DNA of 64,000 nt, from assembly GCF_005221285.1 (NCBI RefSeq), contig NZ_CP039886.1:1860001-1924000 (forward strand), written 5' to 3'. Position 1 is the first letter of the stretch. Each line of letters starts with the position of its first letter. Below, one piece after another: positions 37,600 through 49,948 of this stretch. The notes beneath the pieces are model-generated. The model did no database searches and was not told where the DNA came from. It saw only the letters and a program-made list of their open reading frames with translations. Source of the stretch: Neisseria flavescens (GTDB taxonomy: Bacteria > Pseudomonadota > Gammaproteobacteria > Burkholderiales > Neisseriaceae). Both the position numbers and the translations under genes were made by a program.

Positions 37600-37612
37600 C
37601 GCTCTTTAAAAA
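37600..37612 (+). promoter_or_regulatory. boxA-like antitermination site in the rRNA leader
   Basis: CGCTCTTTAAAAA resembles the boxA consensus TGCTCTTTAACA and lies right after the promoter. A second copy, ATCTTTAACAAATTG, is in the 16S-23S spacer near 39618. Confidence 0.55.
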
Positions 37613-37617
37613 ACAGA

Positions 37618-37639
37618 TTACCGATAAGTGTGAGTGCAT
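37618..37639 (+). other. 5' arm of the 16S RNA processing stem
   Basis: ACCGATAAGTGTGAGTGCAT here pairs, with one G-U, with ATGCATTCACACTTATCGGT at 39297-39316. The stem encloses the 16S RNA and is the expected RNase III target. Confidence 0.8.
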
Positions 37640-37734
37640 TAGGCCTCACACTGTTTGAAAGACAGACAAGATAATGTTTTAGACATTGTCCTGTCGGTTT
37701 CTTTGAAGCAGACCAGAAGTTATAAGTTAGAGAT

Positions 37735-39279
<1,545 letters not shown>

Positions 39280-39296
39280 GAGAAAGAAGAGGTCTG

Positions 39297-39318
39297 ATGC
39301 ATTCACACTTATCGGTAA
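39297..39318 (+). other. 3' arm of the 16S RNA processing stem
   Basis: Pairs with 37618-37639 across the 16S gene. Confidence 0.8.
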
Positions 39319-39381
39319 ACTGTAAAAGATGCGGAAGAGAAAAGCTTGAGTGAAGACAAGATTCGCTTAAGAAGAGAATCC

Positions 39382-39458
<77 letters not shown>

Positions 39459-39463
39459 AGAAC

Positions 39464-39539
39464 GGGGGCATAGCTCAGTTGGTAGAGCACCTGCTTTGCA
39501 AGCAGGGGGTCATCGGTTCGATCCCGTTTGCCTCCACCA
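39464..39539 (+). tRNA. tRNA-Ala (UGC anticodon)
   Basis: A 76-base cloverleaf with encoded CCA. The acceptor GGGGGCA pairs with TGCCTCC, the anticodon loop is TTTGCAA, and the T-loop is GGTTCGATCCC. Five bases after tRNA-Ile. Confidence 0.97.
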
Positions 39540-39868
39540 AGAACTTTACAAATCAAAGGAAGCCTGCTATACTTAGCAGCTTATTTTGATTTGCGAAGTG
39601 AAATATCGACGCATCGATCTTTAACAAATTGGAAAGCCGAAATCAACAAACAAAGACAATGAGTTTGTTTTGATTTTTTGTTCCTTGCAAAGGATAAAAA
39701 ATCTCTCGTAAGAGAAAAGAAAACAAACACAGTATTTGGGTGATGATTGTATCGACTTAATCCTGAAACACAAAAGGCAGGATTAAGACATAACAAAGCA
39801 GTAAGCTTTATCAAAGTAGGAATTTCAAGTTTGCTTCCCTAGTCAACGGGTAGGTAAACGAAGTCAAA
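39540..39868 (+). other. 16S-23S internal spacer after the tRNAs
   Basis: Non-coding rRNA spacer with a boxA-like ATCTTTAACAAATTG near 39618, several hairpins (for example AATCAAA...TTTGATT and CTTAATCCTG...CAGGATTAAG) and no gene. Confidence 0.8.
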
Positions 39869-39888
39869 GAGGTTCTTGAAATGATAGA

Positions 39889-39894
<6 letters not shown>
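39869..39894 (+). other. 5' arm of the 23S RNA processing stem
   Basis: The 26 bases here pair with 42768-42793 at 24 of 26 positions, enclosing the 23S gene. Confidence 0.8.
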
Positions 39895-42767
<2,873 letters not shown>

Positions 42768-42777
<10 letters not shown>

Positions 42778-42793
42778 TCATTTGAAGAACTTC
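42768..42793 (+). other. 3' arm of the 23S RNA processing stem
   Basis: Pairs with 39869-39894 across the 23S gene. Confidence 0.8.
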
Positions 42794-42872
42794 AAGAGAT
42801 AAAAGCTTACTGACTGATTCAGTCATCACCGAATATATTGATTAAGGCTTTACCGATTTGTAACAGTTTAAG

Positions 42873-42986
42873 TTTGGCGGCCATAGCGAGTTGGTCCCAC
42901 GCCTTCCCATCCCGAACAGGACCGTGAAACGACTCAGCGCCGATGATAGTGTGGTTCTTCCATGTGAAAGTAGGTCACCGCCAAAC
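42873..42986 (+). rRNA. rrf: 5S ribosomal RNA
   Basis: About 114 bases. The ends pair (TTTGGCGGCC and TCACCGCCAAAC). The conserved loop TCCCATCCCGAACAGGACCG and the GATGATAGTG helix are clear. A terminator follows 10 bases later. Confidence 0.97.
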
Positions 42987-42996
42987 ACCCATTCCG

Positions 42997-43026
42997 AAGC
43001 CCCCGACTGATGTCGGGGGCTTTTTA
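42997..43026 (+). terminator. rRNA operon terminator
   Basis: AAGCCCCCGAC and GTCGGGGGCTT form an 11-bp GC-rich stem with a short loop, followed by TTTTT. Confidence 0.92.
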
Positions 43027-43286
43027 CATGCCTGTCGTTTCTGTCGGTTTGGTGATAGGGAGATTATGATTACCTTGTTGTTATTCTTAAACAAAAGTAC
43101 CGAAGTTACGGTTAACCGTTTAGAATATTTGAAATCAAACGATATTTGCGTTAATATGTTGTAAGCATTTATGTGGGTATGAGCTGTTGCCCTATCTGCG
43201 TATGTGACAGTGTTTACAGAGTGGAATAAAACCATTCTGTAAACAGCATGACTGATTCAATCAAATATGTTATGGGAAAAAATCTG

Positions 43287-43574
43287 ATGAAGAAATTTTT
43301 ATTTGGTGCGTTTGCCGCCGTTTGTGCGGCGTTCTCTTTGGCTGCCGTGAACATCAATACTGCGTCTTCTGTCGAACTGGAGGCCTTGCCGGGTATCGGT
43401 CCGGCTAAGGCGAAATCGATTGTGGAATACCGTCAGAAGAACGGTGCGTTCAAATCGGTGGAGGAGCTGAAAAACGTGAAGGGCATCGGTGATGCGGTGC
43501 TGAACAAGTTGAAGGCGGAGGCGACGGTTTCTTCTGCTGCGCCTAAGGCCGCACAGCCTGCCGTGAAAAAATAA
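43287..43574 (+). CDS. comE: ComE, ComEA-like competence DNA-binding protein
   Basis: Periplasmic DNA-binding protein that pulls incoming DNA through the outer membrane during transformation. The 95 residues comprise a signal peptide (MKKFLFGAFAAVCAAFSLA) and a double helix-hairpin-helix domain: VNINTASSVELEALPGIGPA, KAKSIVEYRQKNGAFKSVEE and LKNVKGIGDAVLNKLKAEAT. The C-terminus is Ala/Lys-rich. Gonococci and meningococci carry four comE copies, one after each rRNA operon, and this copy follows that pattern. An earlier start at 43248 lacks a signal-like N-terminus. Confidence 0.93.
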   Translation: MKKFLFGAFAAVCAAFSLAAVNINTASSVELEALPGIGPAKAKSIVEYRQKNGAFKSVEELKNVKGIGDAVLNKLKAEATVSSAAPKAAQPAVKK

Positions 43575-43867
43575 GTCTGACGGTTAACTGCCGTATGCCG
43601 CCCCGAGGCCGAACCGCTTGCCGGTTCGGGTTGACGGGCGGCTTTGTATGGGGCCGGCAATGAGAGCTTGGGCAAAGCGGGGCTTTACATTGGGTAATAC
43701 GTAATAACTGAAAACAGCCGAATCCCTGTGCTTGGGTCTCAGCTGTTGAGTACAGATGGTTATTTTGCAAAGATCTCAGGCCGTCTGAAAACTTGAAAGA
43801 AGCAGCCGTTTGTTAAATATGCGATAATGCGGAAGATTTCATGGGTGTGGTAGAAACATGGTTGTGA
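43575..43867 (+). other. Spacer between comE and the pyrB leader
   Basis: Holds a GC-rich inverted repeat (GCCGCCC near 43598 with GGGCGGC near 43640) that may end comE transcription, and a lone DUS at 43781. A -10-like GATAAT lies near 43823. No gene is seen. Confidence 0.45.
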
Positions 43868-43941
43868 TTGTCCGACTGGGATGATGTCGGGCAACGATGG
43901 AATCGGTTTGCTTGAAGCGCCCGCCTGTTGCGGGCTTTTTT
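43868..43941 (+). promoter_or_regulatory. Putative pyrBI attenuator (pause hairpin plus terminator)
   Basis: A first hairpin pairs TTGTCCGAC (43868-43876) with GTCGGGCAA (43886-43894). A second pairs GCCCGC with GCGGGC (43919-43935) and runs into TTTTTT, 16 bases before the pyrB start codon. An overlapping frame from ATG 43881 would be translated through the second hairpin and end inside pyrB at 44006. This is the layout of the UTP-sensitive E. coli pyrBI leader; the assignment is inference. Confidence 0.55.
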
Positions 43942-43957
43942 ATGGGAAGGAATGGTC

Positions 43958-44878
43958 ATGCCTAATCCGCTTTATCGGCAACATATTATTTCAATTTCAG
44001 ATTTGACGACAGAGCAACTTGAGTTGCTGCTTCAGACGGCCTTGAAGCTGAAAAAGGAGCCTCGTGAAGATTTGCTTGAAGGCAAATTGATTGGTTCATG
44101 CTTTTTTGAACCGTCCACCCGTACGCGTTTGTCTTTTGAAACCGCGGTACAGCGTTTGGGTGGGAAAGTTATCGGTTTTTCCGATGGTGCGAATACTAGT
44201 GCGAAAAAGGGTGAAACGCTTGCAGATACTGCGAGGATTATTTCCAGTTATACGGATGCGATTATTCAGCGACACCCGAAAGACGGTGCGGCCCGTGTGG
44301 CGGCCGAGTTTTCGAGTGTACCTGTGATTAATGCCGGCGATGGTACCAATCAACATCCGAGCCAGACACTTTTGGATTTGGTAACGATTTATGAAACACA
44401 AGGTAGCTTGAGCAATTTGAAGATTGCGATGGCCGGTGATTTGAAATATGGCCGTACGGTACACTCATTGTGTCAGGCACTGAAGCGTTGGGGGTGTGAG
44501 TTTGCATTTGTATCTCCTCCCAGCTTGGCGATGCCGGACTATATTACTGAAGAGCTGGAGGAGGCCGGTTGTCCTTATCAAGTCTTGTCCAGCTTGGAAG
44601 AAGCGGTCGAATGGGCGGATATTTTGTACATGACCCGCGTTCAGCGCGAACGTTTTGATGAGCAGGAATTTGCCAAAATTCAGGGTAAATTCAATCTTGA
44701 TGCGCAAATGTTGGCGAATGCTAAACCCAATTTGCGCGTCTTGCATCCTTTACCGAGGGTAGATGAAATTCATCCGGATGTAGATAAAACACCTCATGCC
44801 TATTATTTTGAACAGGCAACCAATGGCGTGTATGCACGGATGGCGATTTTGTCTTTGGTATTGAACGAAGAAGTTTAA
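43958..44878 (+). CDS. pyrB: Aspartate carbamoyltransferase catalytic subunit
   Basis: First committed step of pyrimidine synthesis, joining carbamoyl phosphate and aspartate. The 306 residues carry the carbamoyl-phosphate motif [17 protein letters not shown], then [14 protein letters not shown] and the aspartate-binding region [16 protein letters not shown]. The ATG at 43958 follows GGAAGGA at proper spacing; an ATG at 43952 would be too close to it. pyrI follows 10 bp downstream, as expected for the regulated dodecameric enzyme. Confidence 0.97.
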   Translation: MPNPLYRQHIISISDLTTEQLELLLQTALKLKKEPREDLLEGKLIGSCFFEPSTRTRLSFETAVQRLGGKVIGFSDGANTSAKKGETLADTARIISSYTDAIIQRHPKDGAARVAAEFSSVPVINAGDGTNQHPSQTLLDLVTIYETQGSLSNLKIAMAGDLKYGRTVHSLCQALKRWGCEFAFVSPPSLAMPDYITEELEEAGCPYQVLSSLEEAVEWADILYMTRVQRERFDEQEFAKIQGKFNLDAQMLANAKPNLRVLHPLPRVDEIHPDVDKTPHAYYFEQATNGVYARMAILSLVLNEEV

Positions 44879-44888
44879 GGAGCGAGAG

Positions 44889-45347
44889 ATGGAAAACTCA
44901 AAACTCAGCGTTGAAGCGATTGAACAAGGTACGGTAATTGACCATATTCCTGCCGGTAAAGGCTTGGCCATTTTAAGACAGTTTAAGCTGCTGCATTATG
45001 GCAGCGCGGTTACGGTCGGCTTTAATTTGCCCAGCAAAACGCAGGGAAGCAAAGACATTATCAAAGTCAGCGGCGTATGGTTGGATGCCAATGCGGCCAA
45101 CCGTTTGGCTTTATTTGCCCCTGAAGCAGTGGTAAACAAAATCGATCAGTTTAAAGTGATCGACAAACAGCATTTGTCATTGCCGGACGAAATCTCGGAA
45201 GTGTTCCGCTGCCCGAATACCAATTGTGCCAGTCATGGCGAGCCGATCATCAGCCGTTTTTATGTCCGTTCACATAATGGTCAGACGCGTTTGAAATGCC
45301 ATTATTGCGAAAAAACCTTCTCGCGTGATTCGGTTGCCGAAGCCTGA
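44889..45347 (+). CDS. pyrI: Aspartate carbamoyltransferase regulatory subunit
   Basis: Binds CTP and ATP and confers allosteric control on PyrB. The 152 residues have the nucleotide-binding domain ([21 protein letters not shown], about 8-100) and the zinc domain with four cysteines in CPNTNC...CHYC (about 109-142). A GGAGCGAGAG ribosome binding site overlaps the end of pyrB. Presence of PyrI implies class B ATCase. Confidence 0.97.
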   Translation: MENSKLSVEAIEQGTVIDHIPAGKGLAILRQFKLLHYGSAVTVGFNLPSKTQGSKDIIKVSGVWLDANAANRLALFAPEAVVNKIDQFKVIDKQHLSLPDEISEVFRCPNTNCASHGEPIISRFYVRSHNGQTRLKCHYCEKTFSRDSVAEA

Positions 45348-45456
45348 TAAAATCTCAGGCCGTCTGAAAACACGGCTGTGCAGTTTGAGTTGTCTGCTTG
45401 ATACATCAGTTTCATACAAAGCAAGATATTAAGCAGATTGCGTTAAAATTACGTTA

Positions 45457-45510
45457 AAATAATGCCTTCTGAGTTAATGACATCATTTGCTCAAAAGGCA
45501 TTATTTTTAT
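45457..45510 (+). terminator. Probable terminator of pyrBI
   Basis: AATAATGCCTTCTGAG pairs with CTCAAAAGGCATTATT across a 16-base loop and TTTAT follows. The arm GCCTTCTGAG looks like a worn DUS. Confidence 0.65.
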
Positions 45511-45537
45511 AACACGATACGAAATGTAGGAAAACTT

Positions 45538-46203
45538 ATGCACTCATCCATACAAAGCCGGTTTGCCCCAATTTTATACGTCTTGATTTTCTTTGCCGGA
45601 TTTTTGGCAGCACAAGTTTGGTTTAATCAGCAAGCCTATTTGACCAACCTTCCCATTTTGGTCACTGCCATTTCTGCCGTTGCATTGATTTGGTTGATTT
45701 GGGCTGTCGTCTCTGCGCGATCTAAAGCAAAAAGCAAGATGTTGCATCGTGAGCAGCTGATTCAAAAAGAGAGCATTCATCCTGTTTTGCATGCGACGTT
45801 GCAGCGTTCTGACGGTCAAACGGATTTATTGGTTTTGGTTGTCCGCAATAGCGGTAAGGGCTTGGCGAAGAATGTGCGTTTTGAGGCAGAGCCTTTGCCG
45901 GATCACTTGCCAAGCAAGCTGGTCGCCGATGCAGTGATGCGCTTGGAGATGTTTTCCGGCGGTGTGGATATGCTGGCATCAGGTGAACTGTATGGCGGCG
46001 TGTTTGCAAGCATGTTTGCACTGGCTGCCGAGTTGCCGGACCAGACATTTGGCGGCGTGTTGAAACTGAAGGCCACTTATGAAAATGCCTTTGGTGATCA
46101 ATGCACTTCTGAAAGCGTCTTGGATTTGGGCATACTGAATTTCAATTTGTCAGAAATTAAATCCAGTGGCGAGCAAAAGCCCCGCAAGAAATTGTTGTAT
46201 TGA
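45538..46203 (+). CDS. Conserved hypothetical membrane protein
   Basis: A 221-residue protein with two N-terminal membrane helices (ILYVLIFFAGFLAAQVWF and LPILVTAISAVALIWLIWAVV), a basic stretch (SARSKAKSKMLHR), then a soluble domain of about 140 residues facing the cytoplasm. It includes HPVLHATLQRSDGQTDLLVL, a KNVRFEAEPLP stretch that looks like a beta sandwich, and LKLKATYENAFGDQCTSES. No known family is recognised. The ATG at 45538 is favoured because it starts just before the first helix. Confidence 0.72.
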   Translation: MHSSIQSRFAPILYVLIFFAGFLAAQVWFNQQAYLTNLPILVTAISAVALIWLIWAVVSARSKAKSKMLHREQLIQKESIHPVLHATLQRSDGQTDLLVLVVRNSGKGLAKNVRFEAEPLPDHLPSKLVADAVMRLEMFSGGVDMLASGELYGGVFASMFALAAELPDQTFGGVLKLKATYENAFGDQCTSESVLDLGILNFNLSEIKSSGEQKPRKKLLY

Positions 46204-46216
46204 TATTCAAAATATG

Positions 46217-46257
46217 CAGGCCGTCTGAAACCGAAATACTTGTTTTCAGACGGCCTG
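46217..46257. terminator. DUS inverted-repeat terminator
   Basis: CAGGCCGTCTGAAA and inverse, between two plus-strand genes. Confidence 0.75.
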
Positions 46258-46278
46258 TTGTTATTTTTCAAATGATTT

Positions 46279-46308
46279 TTGAAGAAAAAGAGGCGTATCG
46301 GGTATAAT
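46279..46308 (+). promoter_or_regulatory. Promoter for the DUF3579-GNAT gene
   Basis: TTGAAG (46279-46284) and TATAAT (46303-46308) are 18 bp apart, about 170 bp before the start codon. Confidence 0.5.
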
Positions 46309-46478
46309 AATCAAAGAATTCGAAACGGATTGTCAGGATCGGCAAGCCGTCTCATCATTGTCGTATTTCAAAACCTTACTGATATTTTTTCAATGATCTG
46401 TTGCTATGTATCGGAACTTTTTCTGATGTTGGCACTGGCGAAATATTCCTTCAGCCATTTACTCTCAGGAAGCTGCTT

Positions 46479-47342
46479 ATGTTAGTGTGTAATCCTTATG
46501 AAGTTGTGATCCATGGTACGACCAGCAAAGGCAAGATTTTCCGACCAAGCGACTGGGCGGAGCGCCTGTGCGGTATTTTGTCTTCCTTCACTAAAGACAA
46601 CCGCCTTTCCTATTCTAATTGGGTGCGCCCGATTTTGGTGGACAATGTCCGTTGTGTAGCGGTCGATAAAAAGTTGGAAGAAGACAATCCGCAAATGTTC
46701 CGTTTCTTGATGGACTTCGCGGCGGATAATGATTTGCGCGTGATTGACTGTAAAGCCTTGCTCAAAGAGCAAGAAAGCAAACAGCAGGGCGAAGTGCCGG
46801 TCGAGCGCGTTTTGTTGGCGCAGGCGATTGAAGAAAAACATGCTGCCGAGCGTGCGGAAGCGGCCAATGTGCAGCCTGAGCCTCAAGCTGCCGCGCCTGT
46901 GGTCGGCGTATTGCGTGAAATTCAGCCGGAAGAAACTGCAACCGCTTTTGCGGCATTGAGCATTTTGCGTTCTTCTTTGACCGATATTCACCGTTTTGTC
47001 GAACAAATCAACGAGCATCAGCGCAAAACCGGCTACCGTCTGCTGGGTATTTTTGAAGAAGGCAAACAAAATGCCGTGGCCGTATGCGGTTTCCATACTG
47101 CACATAACTTAGCCAGTGGTTACCATATCCATATTGATGATCTCGTAACCATGCCTCAATGTCGCCAAAAAGGCTATGCTTCACGCTTGTTGGAAGAAGT
47201 ACGCAAAATCGGTGCAGAAACAGGAGCAACCAAAATCCATTTGAATGTCCATGTGAACCATGACCGTGCCGATGCCCATCGTCTTTACTTCAAAAACGGA
47301 TTTGAAATTTGCGCTTACCATTTCCGTTGTGATCCGAAATAA
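46479..47342 (+). CDS. DUF3579 domain fused to a GNAT acetyltransferase
   Basis: A 287-residue cytoplasmic protein of two parts. The N-terminal 100 residues (EVVIHGTTSKGKIFRPSDWA, ERLCGILSSF, RCVAVDKKLEEDNPQMFRFL) match DUF3579, normally a separate small protein in beta-proteobacteria. A linker rich in Glu, Ala and Pro follows. The C-terminal 140 residues are a GNAT fold with GYHIHIDDLVTMPQCRQKGY (acetyl-CoA loop) and VNHDRADAHRLYFKNGFEI. The substrate is unknown. The start at 46479 gives the DUF3579 N-terminus; upstream in-frame codons look accidental. Confidence 0.85.
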   Translation: MLVCNPYEVVIHGTTSKGKIFRPSDWAERLCGILSSFTKDNRLSYSNWVRPILVDNVRCVAVDKKLEEDNPQMFRFLMDFAADNDLRVIDCKALLKEQESKQQGEVPVERVLLAQAIEEKHAAERAEAANVQPEPQAAAPVVGVLREIQPEETATAFAALSILRSSLTDIHRFVEQINEHQRKTGYRLLGIFEEGKQNAVAVCGFHTAHNLASGYHIHIDDLVTMPQCRQKGYASRLLEEVRKIGAETGATKIHLNVHVNHDRADAHRLYFKNGFEICAYHFRCDPK

Positions 47343-47365
47343 TTTTTGTGGAAAGAGAGAAATCA

Positions 47366-47494
47366 ATGTTGAAGATTTTGACTGCGGCTGTTTTGACACT
47401 GAGCTTGGTGGCTTGTGCATCAGGCAGCGGACAAGGCAGCTCGCAAATGTATGGTGAGATTAAGGCCGGTGTAGAAACCAGCCATCAACGTTGA
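47366..47494 (+). CDS. Tiny putative lipoprotein
   Basis: A 42-residue protein, MLKILTAAVLTLSLVACASG and then SGQGSSQMYGEIKAGVETSH plus QR, with a lipobox LVAC. The mature lipopeptide has only about 26 residues. GAAAGAGAGAAA precedes the ATG. It starts 23 bp after the GNAT gene and probably shares its transcript. Small Neisseria lipopeptides with a GEIKxGVETS-like tail seem conserved; the role is unknown. Confidence 0.7.
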   Translation: MLKILTAAVLTLSLVACASGSGQGSSQMYGEIKAGVETSHQR

Positions 47495-47507
47495 GATATA
47501 AAATAAC

Positions 47508-47550
47508 AAGGCCGTCTGAGATAGGTTTTCCTGTTTCAGACGGCCTTTTT
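47508..47550. terminator. DUS inverted-repeat terminator
   Basis: AAGGCCGTCTGAG (one base off the uptake word) pairs with TTTCAGACGGCCTT around a 14-base loop; TTTTT follows. Confidence 0.75.
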
Positions 47551-47559
47551 GCAGCTTGA

Positions 47560-48063
47560 TTAGAGGGTCGTGGAGGTGTCGTCAGAGGCAACAGTCCGAT
47601 GCAGGCGATACCAATTGTACAGGCGCAAGATGCACAAGAAAGCAATAATGGGCATGCAGGCTGCGGTAACCAGATAACGCGGGTTGTTGAAGTTTAAAAC
47701 ATTGTGCCCGGAAAGCAGCGACAAAGCGGCATGCAACCATTCCCACAAAGACGAAATGCTGAATGCCAAAACAGCCAACAGGCCGAGGGTTCGGAAAATG
47801 CCGATGGGCAGGATTTGTTGGTGCAATACGGCGCGGTTGAGTTGGAACAAAACAATCAAACCGAAGCCGATAATGCAGACCATGCCGCCGTTGGCGACGA
47901 TTTGCAGGCTGTTGAAGGCAATGTCGGGCGTAACGGAAATTGTACCGGACTGGTTGGCGGCGGTTTGTTGCAAATTTAAGCCTTGCATGACATTGAGTAC
48001 GAAACCGTAGATCAGGTCGGCCCAAACGATGCCGATGGGTAGTGGAGTCAAAAAACGTTTCAT
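47560..48063 (-). CDS. Hypothetical four-helix membrane protein
   Basis: A 167-residue membrane protein. Hydrophobic stretches are at about 8-26, 48-74, 84-110 and 122-147, for example ANGGMVCIIGFGLIVLFQL and IGIFRTLGLLAVLAFSISSL. It ends with a basic, polar tail. No family motif is recognised and there is no partner gene; it converges with the small lipoprotein gene. The reading frame uses an ATG after a DUS-bearing leader. Confidence 0.65.
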   Translation of the reverse strand: MKRFLTPLPIGIVWADLIYGFVLNVMQGLNLQQTAANQSGTISVTPDIAFNSLQIVANGGMVCIIGFGLIVLFQLNRAVLHQQILPIGIFRTLGLLAVLAFSISSLWEWLHAALSLLSGHNVLNFNNPRYLVTAACMPIIAFLCILRLYNWYRLHRTVASDDTSTTL

Positions 48064-48276
48064 GGATCAGTTGAGTATTCTATTAGTATGAGGGAGGCCG
48101 TCTGAAAATCAAAAGTGACGACGTGAGAGTGTATTGTATCCGATAGGAAAGTAGGTTAATGCAAAAATAAATTTAGTTTAAGTCAGAAAATGATGTAATT
48201 TTACGCCAACATTATTGCATTAAGAGTACAATCTTCTTCATTATCAAACGTGAAATCAACAGGAAAGGACGTTTAC

Positions 48277-49749
48277 ATGAGCCAATTGCAACGTGATTTA
48301 ACCCGTATCAGCCACAATACCAAAATTGTTGCCACATTGGGTCCGGGCAGCAACAATGTACAATTGTTGGAAGACATGATCCGTGTCGGCGGCCTTAATG
48401 TCGTCCGTTTCAATTTCAGCCACGGTACGCCGGAGTTTCATGAAGAAAATGCCCGTATCGTACGCGAAGCCGCGAAACGTGCGGGTCAGGAAATCGCCAT
48501 TCTTGCCGACTTGCAAGGGCCTAAAATCCGTGTCGGTAAAATTGCCGGCGGCAGCATCGAGCTGAATAAAGATGAAACTTTGATTTTGGATGCCGCACTT
48601 GAAGGCGAAGGTACACGCGAAGCGGTGGGTTTGGACTACCGCGATTTGCCGAATGACGTCGTTGCCGGCGATGTTTTGTGGCTGGATGACGGCTTGTTGA
48701 CCTTGACCGTTGAGGCGGTTGAAGGAGGTAGGATTATTACAAGAGTTGAAAACAGCCATGTACTGAAAAGTAATAAAGGTATCAACAAACGCGGAGGCGG
48801 CTTGTCTGCCGGTGCGTTAACCGAAAAAGACTTCCGCGACCTGAAAACGGCGATTGCCATCGGTTGCGACTACTTGGCCATCAGTTTTGTGAAATCTGCT
48901 GAAGATCTGCACATCGCACGCGCCAAAGTCGAAGAAGAAATGAAAGGCAGTACAGCCGTACGCCCCGGTTTGGTTTCCAAAATCGAGCGCGTAGAAGCCA
49001 TTGAAAATCTAGACGAAATCATCCTCGCCAGCGACGGTATTATGGTTGCCCGCGGCGACTTGGCAGTGGAAGTCGGACACGCAGCCGTCCCCGCCCTGCA
49101 AAAACGCATGATCCGCCGCGCACGCGAGTTGCGCCGTTTCAGCATTACCGCAACCCAAATGATGGAATCCATGATTACCAATCCCGTACCGACCCGCGCC
49201 GAAGTGAGCGACGTGGCCAATGCGGTATTGGACGGTACCGATGCGGTAATGTGTTCCGCCGAAACTGCCGTCGGCGCGTATCCTTTTGAAACTGTCAGCC
49301 AAATGGCAATTATTTGTGCAGCAGCCGAAAAAGAGCAGGACTCGCTCAATGGCGTTGCCGAACAGGTCGAGTATCCCGAAGCCGTCAGCACCAACTTGGC
49401 GATTGCCGTCGGCGCGGTCGGCGTAGCGCGTGCGGTTCACGCCAAAGCGATTGTCGCACTGACCGAAAGCGGCTCAACCGCCTTCGAAATTAGCCGCCAC
49501 AACATCACTTTGCCGATTTTCGCCCTGACACCTAGCATCTCCGCACAACGCCGCATGGCAATGTATCGCGGCGTGCGTCCGCTGATTTTCGCAACCAGTA
49601 CCGACCACGATACTGCGCTGAATGAAGTGGAAGCTGTGTTGGTCGAACACCAAATTCTGTGTTCCGGCGACCAATACATCATTACCAGCGGCTCGAAAAT
49701 GCGTGAATCCGGTTCGACCAACACATTGGAAGTGTTGCAAGTCAAATAA
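48277..49749 (+). CDS. pyk: Pyruvate kinase
   Basis: Final step of glycolysis: phosphoenolpyruvate plus ADP gives pyruvate plus ATP. The 490 residues show KIVATLGPGSNNVQLLEDMI, VVRFNFSHGTPEFHEENA, ILADLQGPKIRVGK (substrate and metal binding) and the active-site region ISFVKSAEDL with IMVARGDLAVEVGHAAVPALQK and ATQMMESMITNPVPTRAEVSD. The C-terminal regulatory domain follows (AIVALTESGSTAFEISRH). The length fits the PykA type. GGAAAGGACG precedes the ATG at 48277. Confidence 0.97.
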   Translation: MSQLQRDLTRISHNTKIVATLGPGSNNVQLLEDMIRVGGLNVVRFNFSHGTPEFHEENARIVREAAKRAGQEIAILADLQGPKIRVGKIAGGSIELNKDETLILDAALEGEGTREAVGLDYRDLPNDVVAGDVLWLDDGLLTLTVEAVEGGRIITRVENSHVLKSNKGINKRGGGLSAGALTEKDFRDLKTAIAIGCDYLAISFVKSAEDLHIARAKVEEEMKGSTAVRPGLVSKIERVEAIENLDEIILASDGIMVARGDLAVEVGHAAVPALQKRMIRRARELRRFSITATQMMESMITNPVPTRAEVSDVANAVLDGTDAVMCSAETAVGAYPFETVSQMAIICAAAEKEQDSLNGVAEQVEYPEAVSTNLAIAVGAVGVARAVHAKAIVALTESGSTAFEISRHNITLPIFALTPSISAQRRMAMYRGVRPLIFATSTDHDTALNEVEAVLVEHQILCSGDQYIITSGSKMRESGSTNTLEVLQVK

Positions 49750-49773
49750 TCGAATCAATGTTTTACTAAGTGG

Positions 49774-49805
49774 AAAAAGCAGGCTGCCCTCAGCCTGCTT
49801 TTTTG
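49774..49805 (+). terminator. Intrinsic terminator of pyk
   Basis: AAAAAGCAGGCTG and CAGCCTGCTTTTT around CCCT. Not a DUS hairpin. Confidence 0.9.
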
Positions 49806-49948
49806 TATTTTGGGTATTTGTTATGTAAAAAACCGAAAATAATAGGCAAGAATAACGATGTAGTATAGAATTGAGTGCCTATACTAAATCAATAAGGGAC
49901 GTTTCAGACGGCCTTTTTCTTTGTCCGCCACTTTTACGGTAAACCAAA

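Noticed and set aside
39540..39868. Extra tRNA or small gene in the 16S-23S spacer
   Set aside because: Only the Ile and Ala tRNAs form cloverleaves; the remaining hairpins are typical spacer structure.
43066..43164. A 32-codon frame after the rRNA terminator (MITLLLFLNKSTEVTV...) with AGGGAG close upstream
   Set aside because: Too short, spacing to the ribosome binding site is only 3 bases, and no homology is recognisable.
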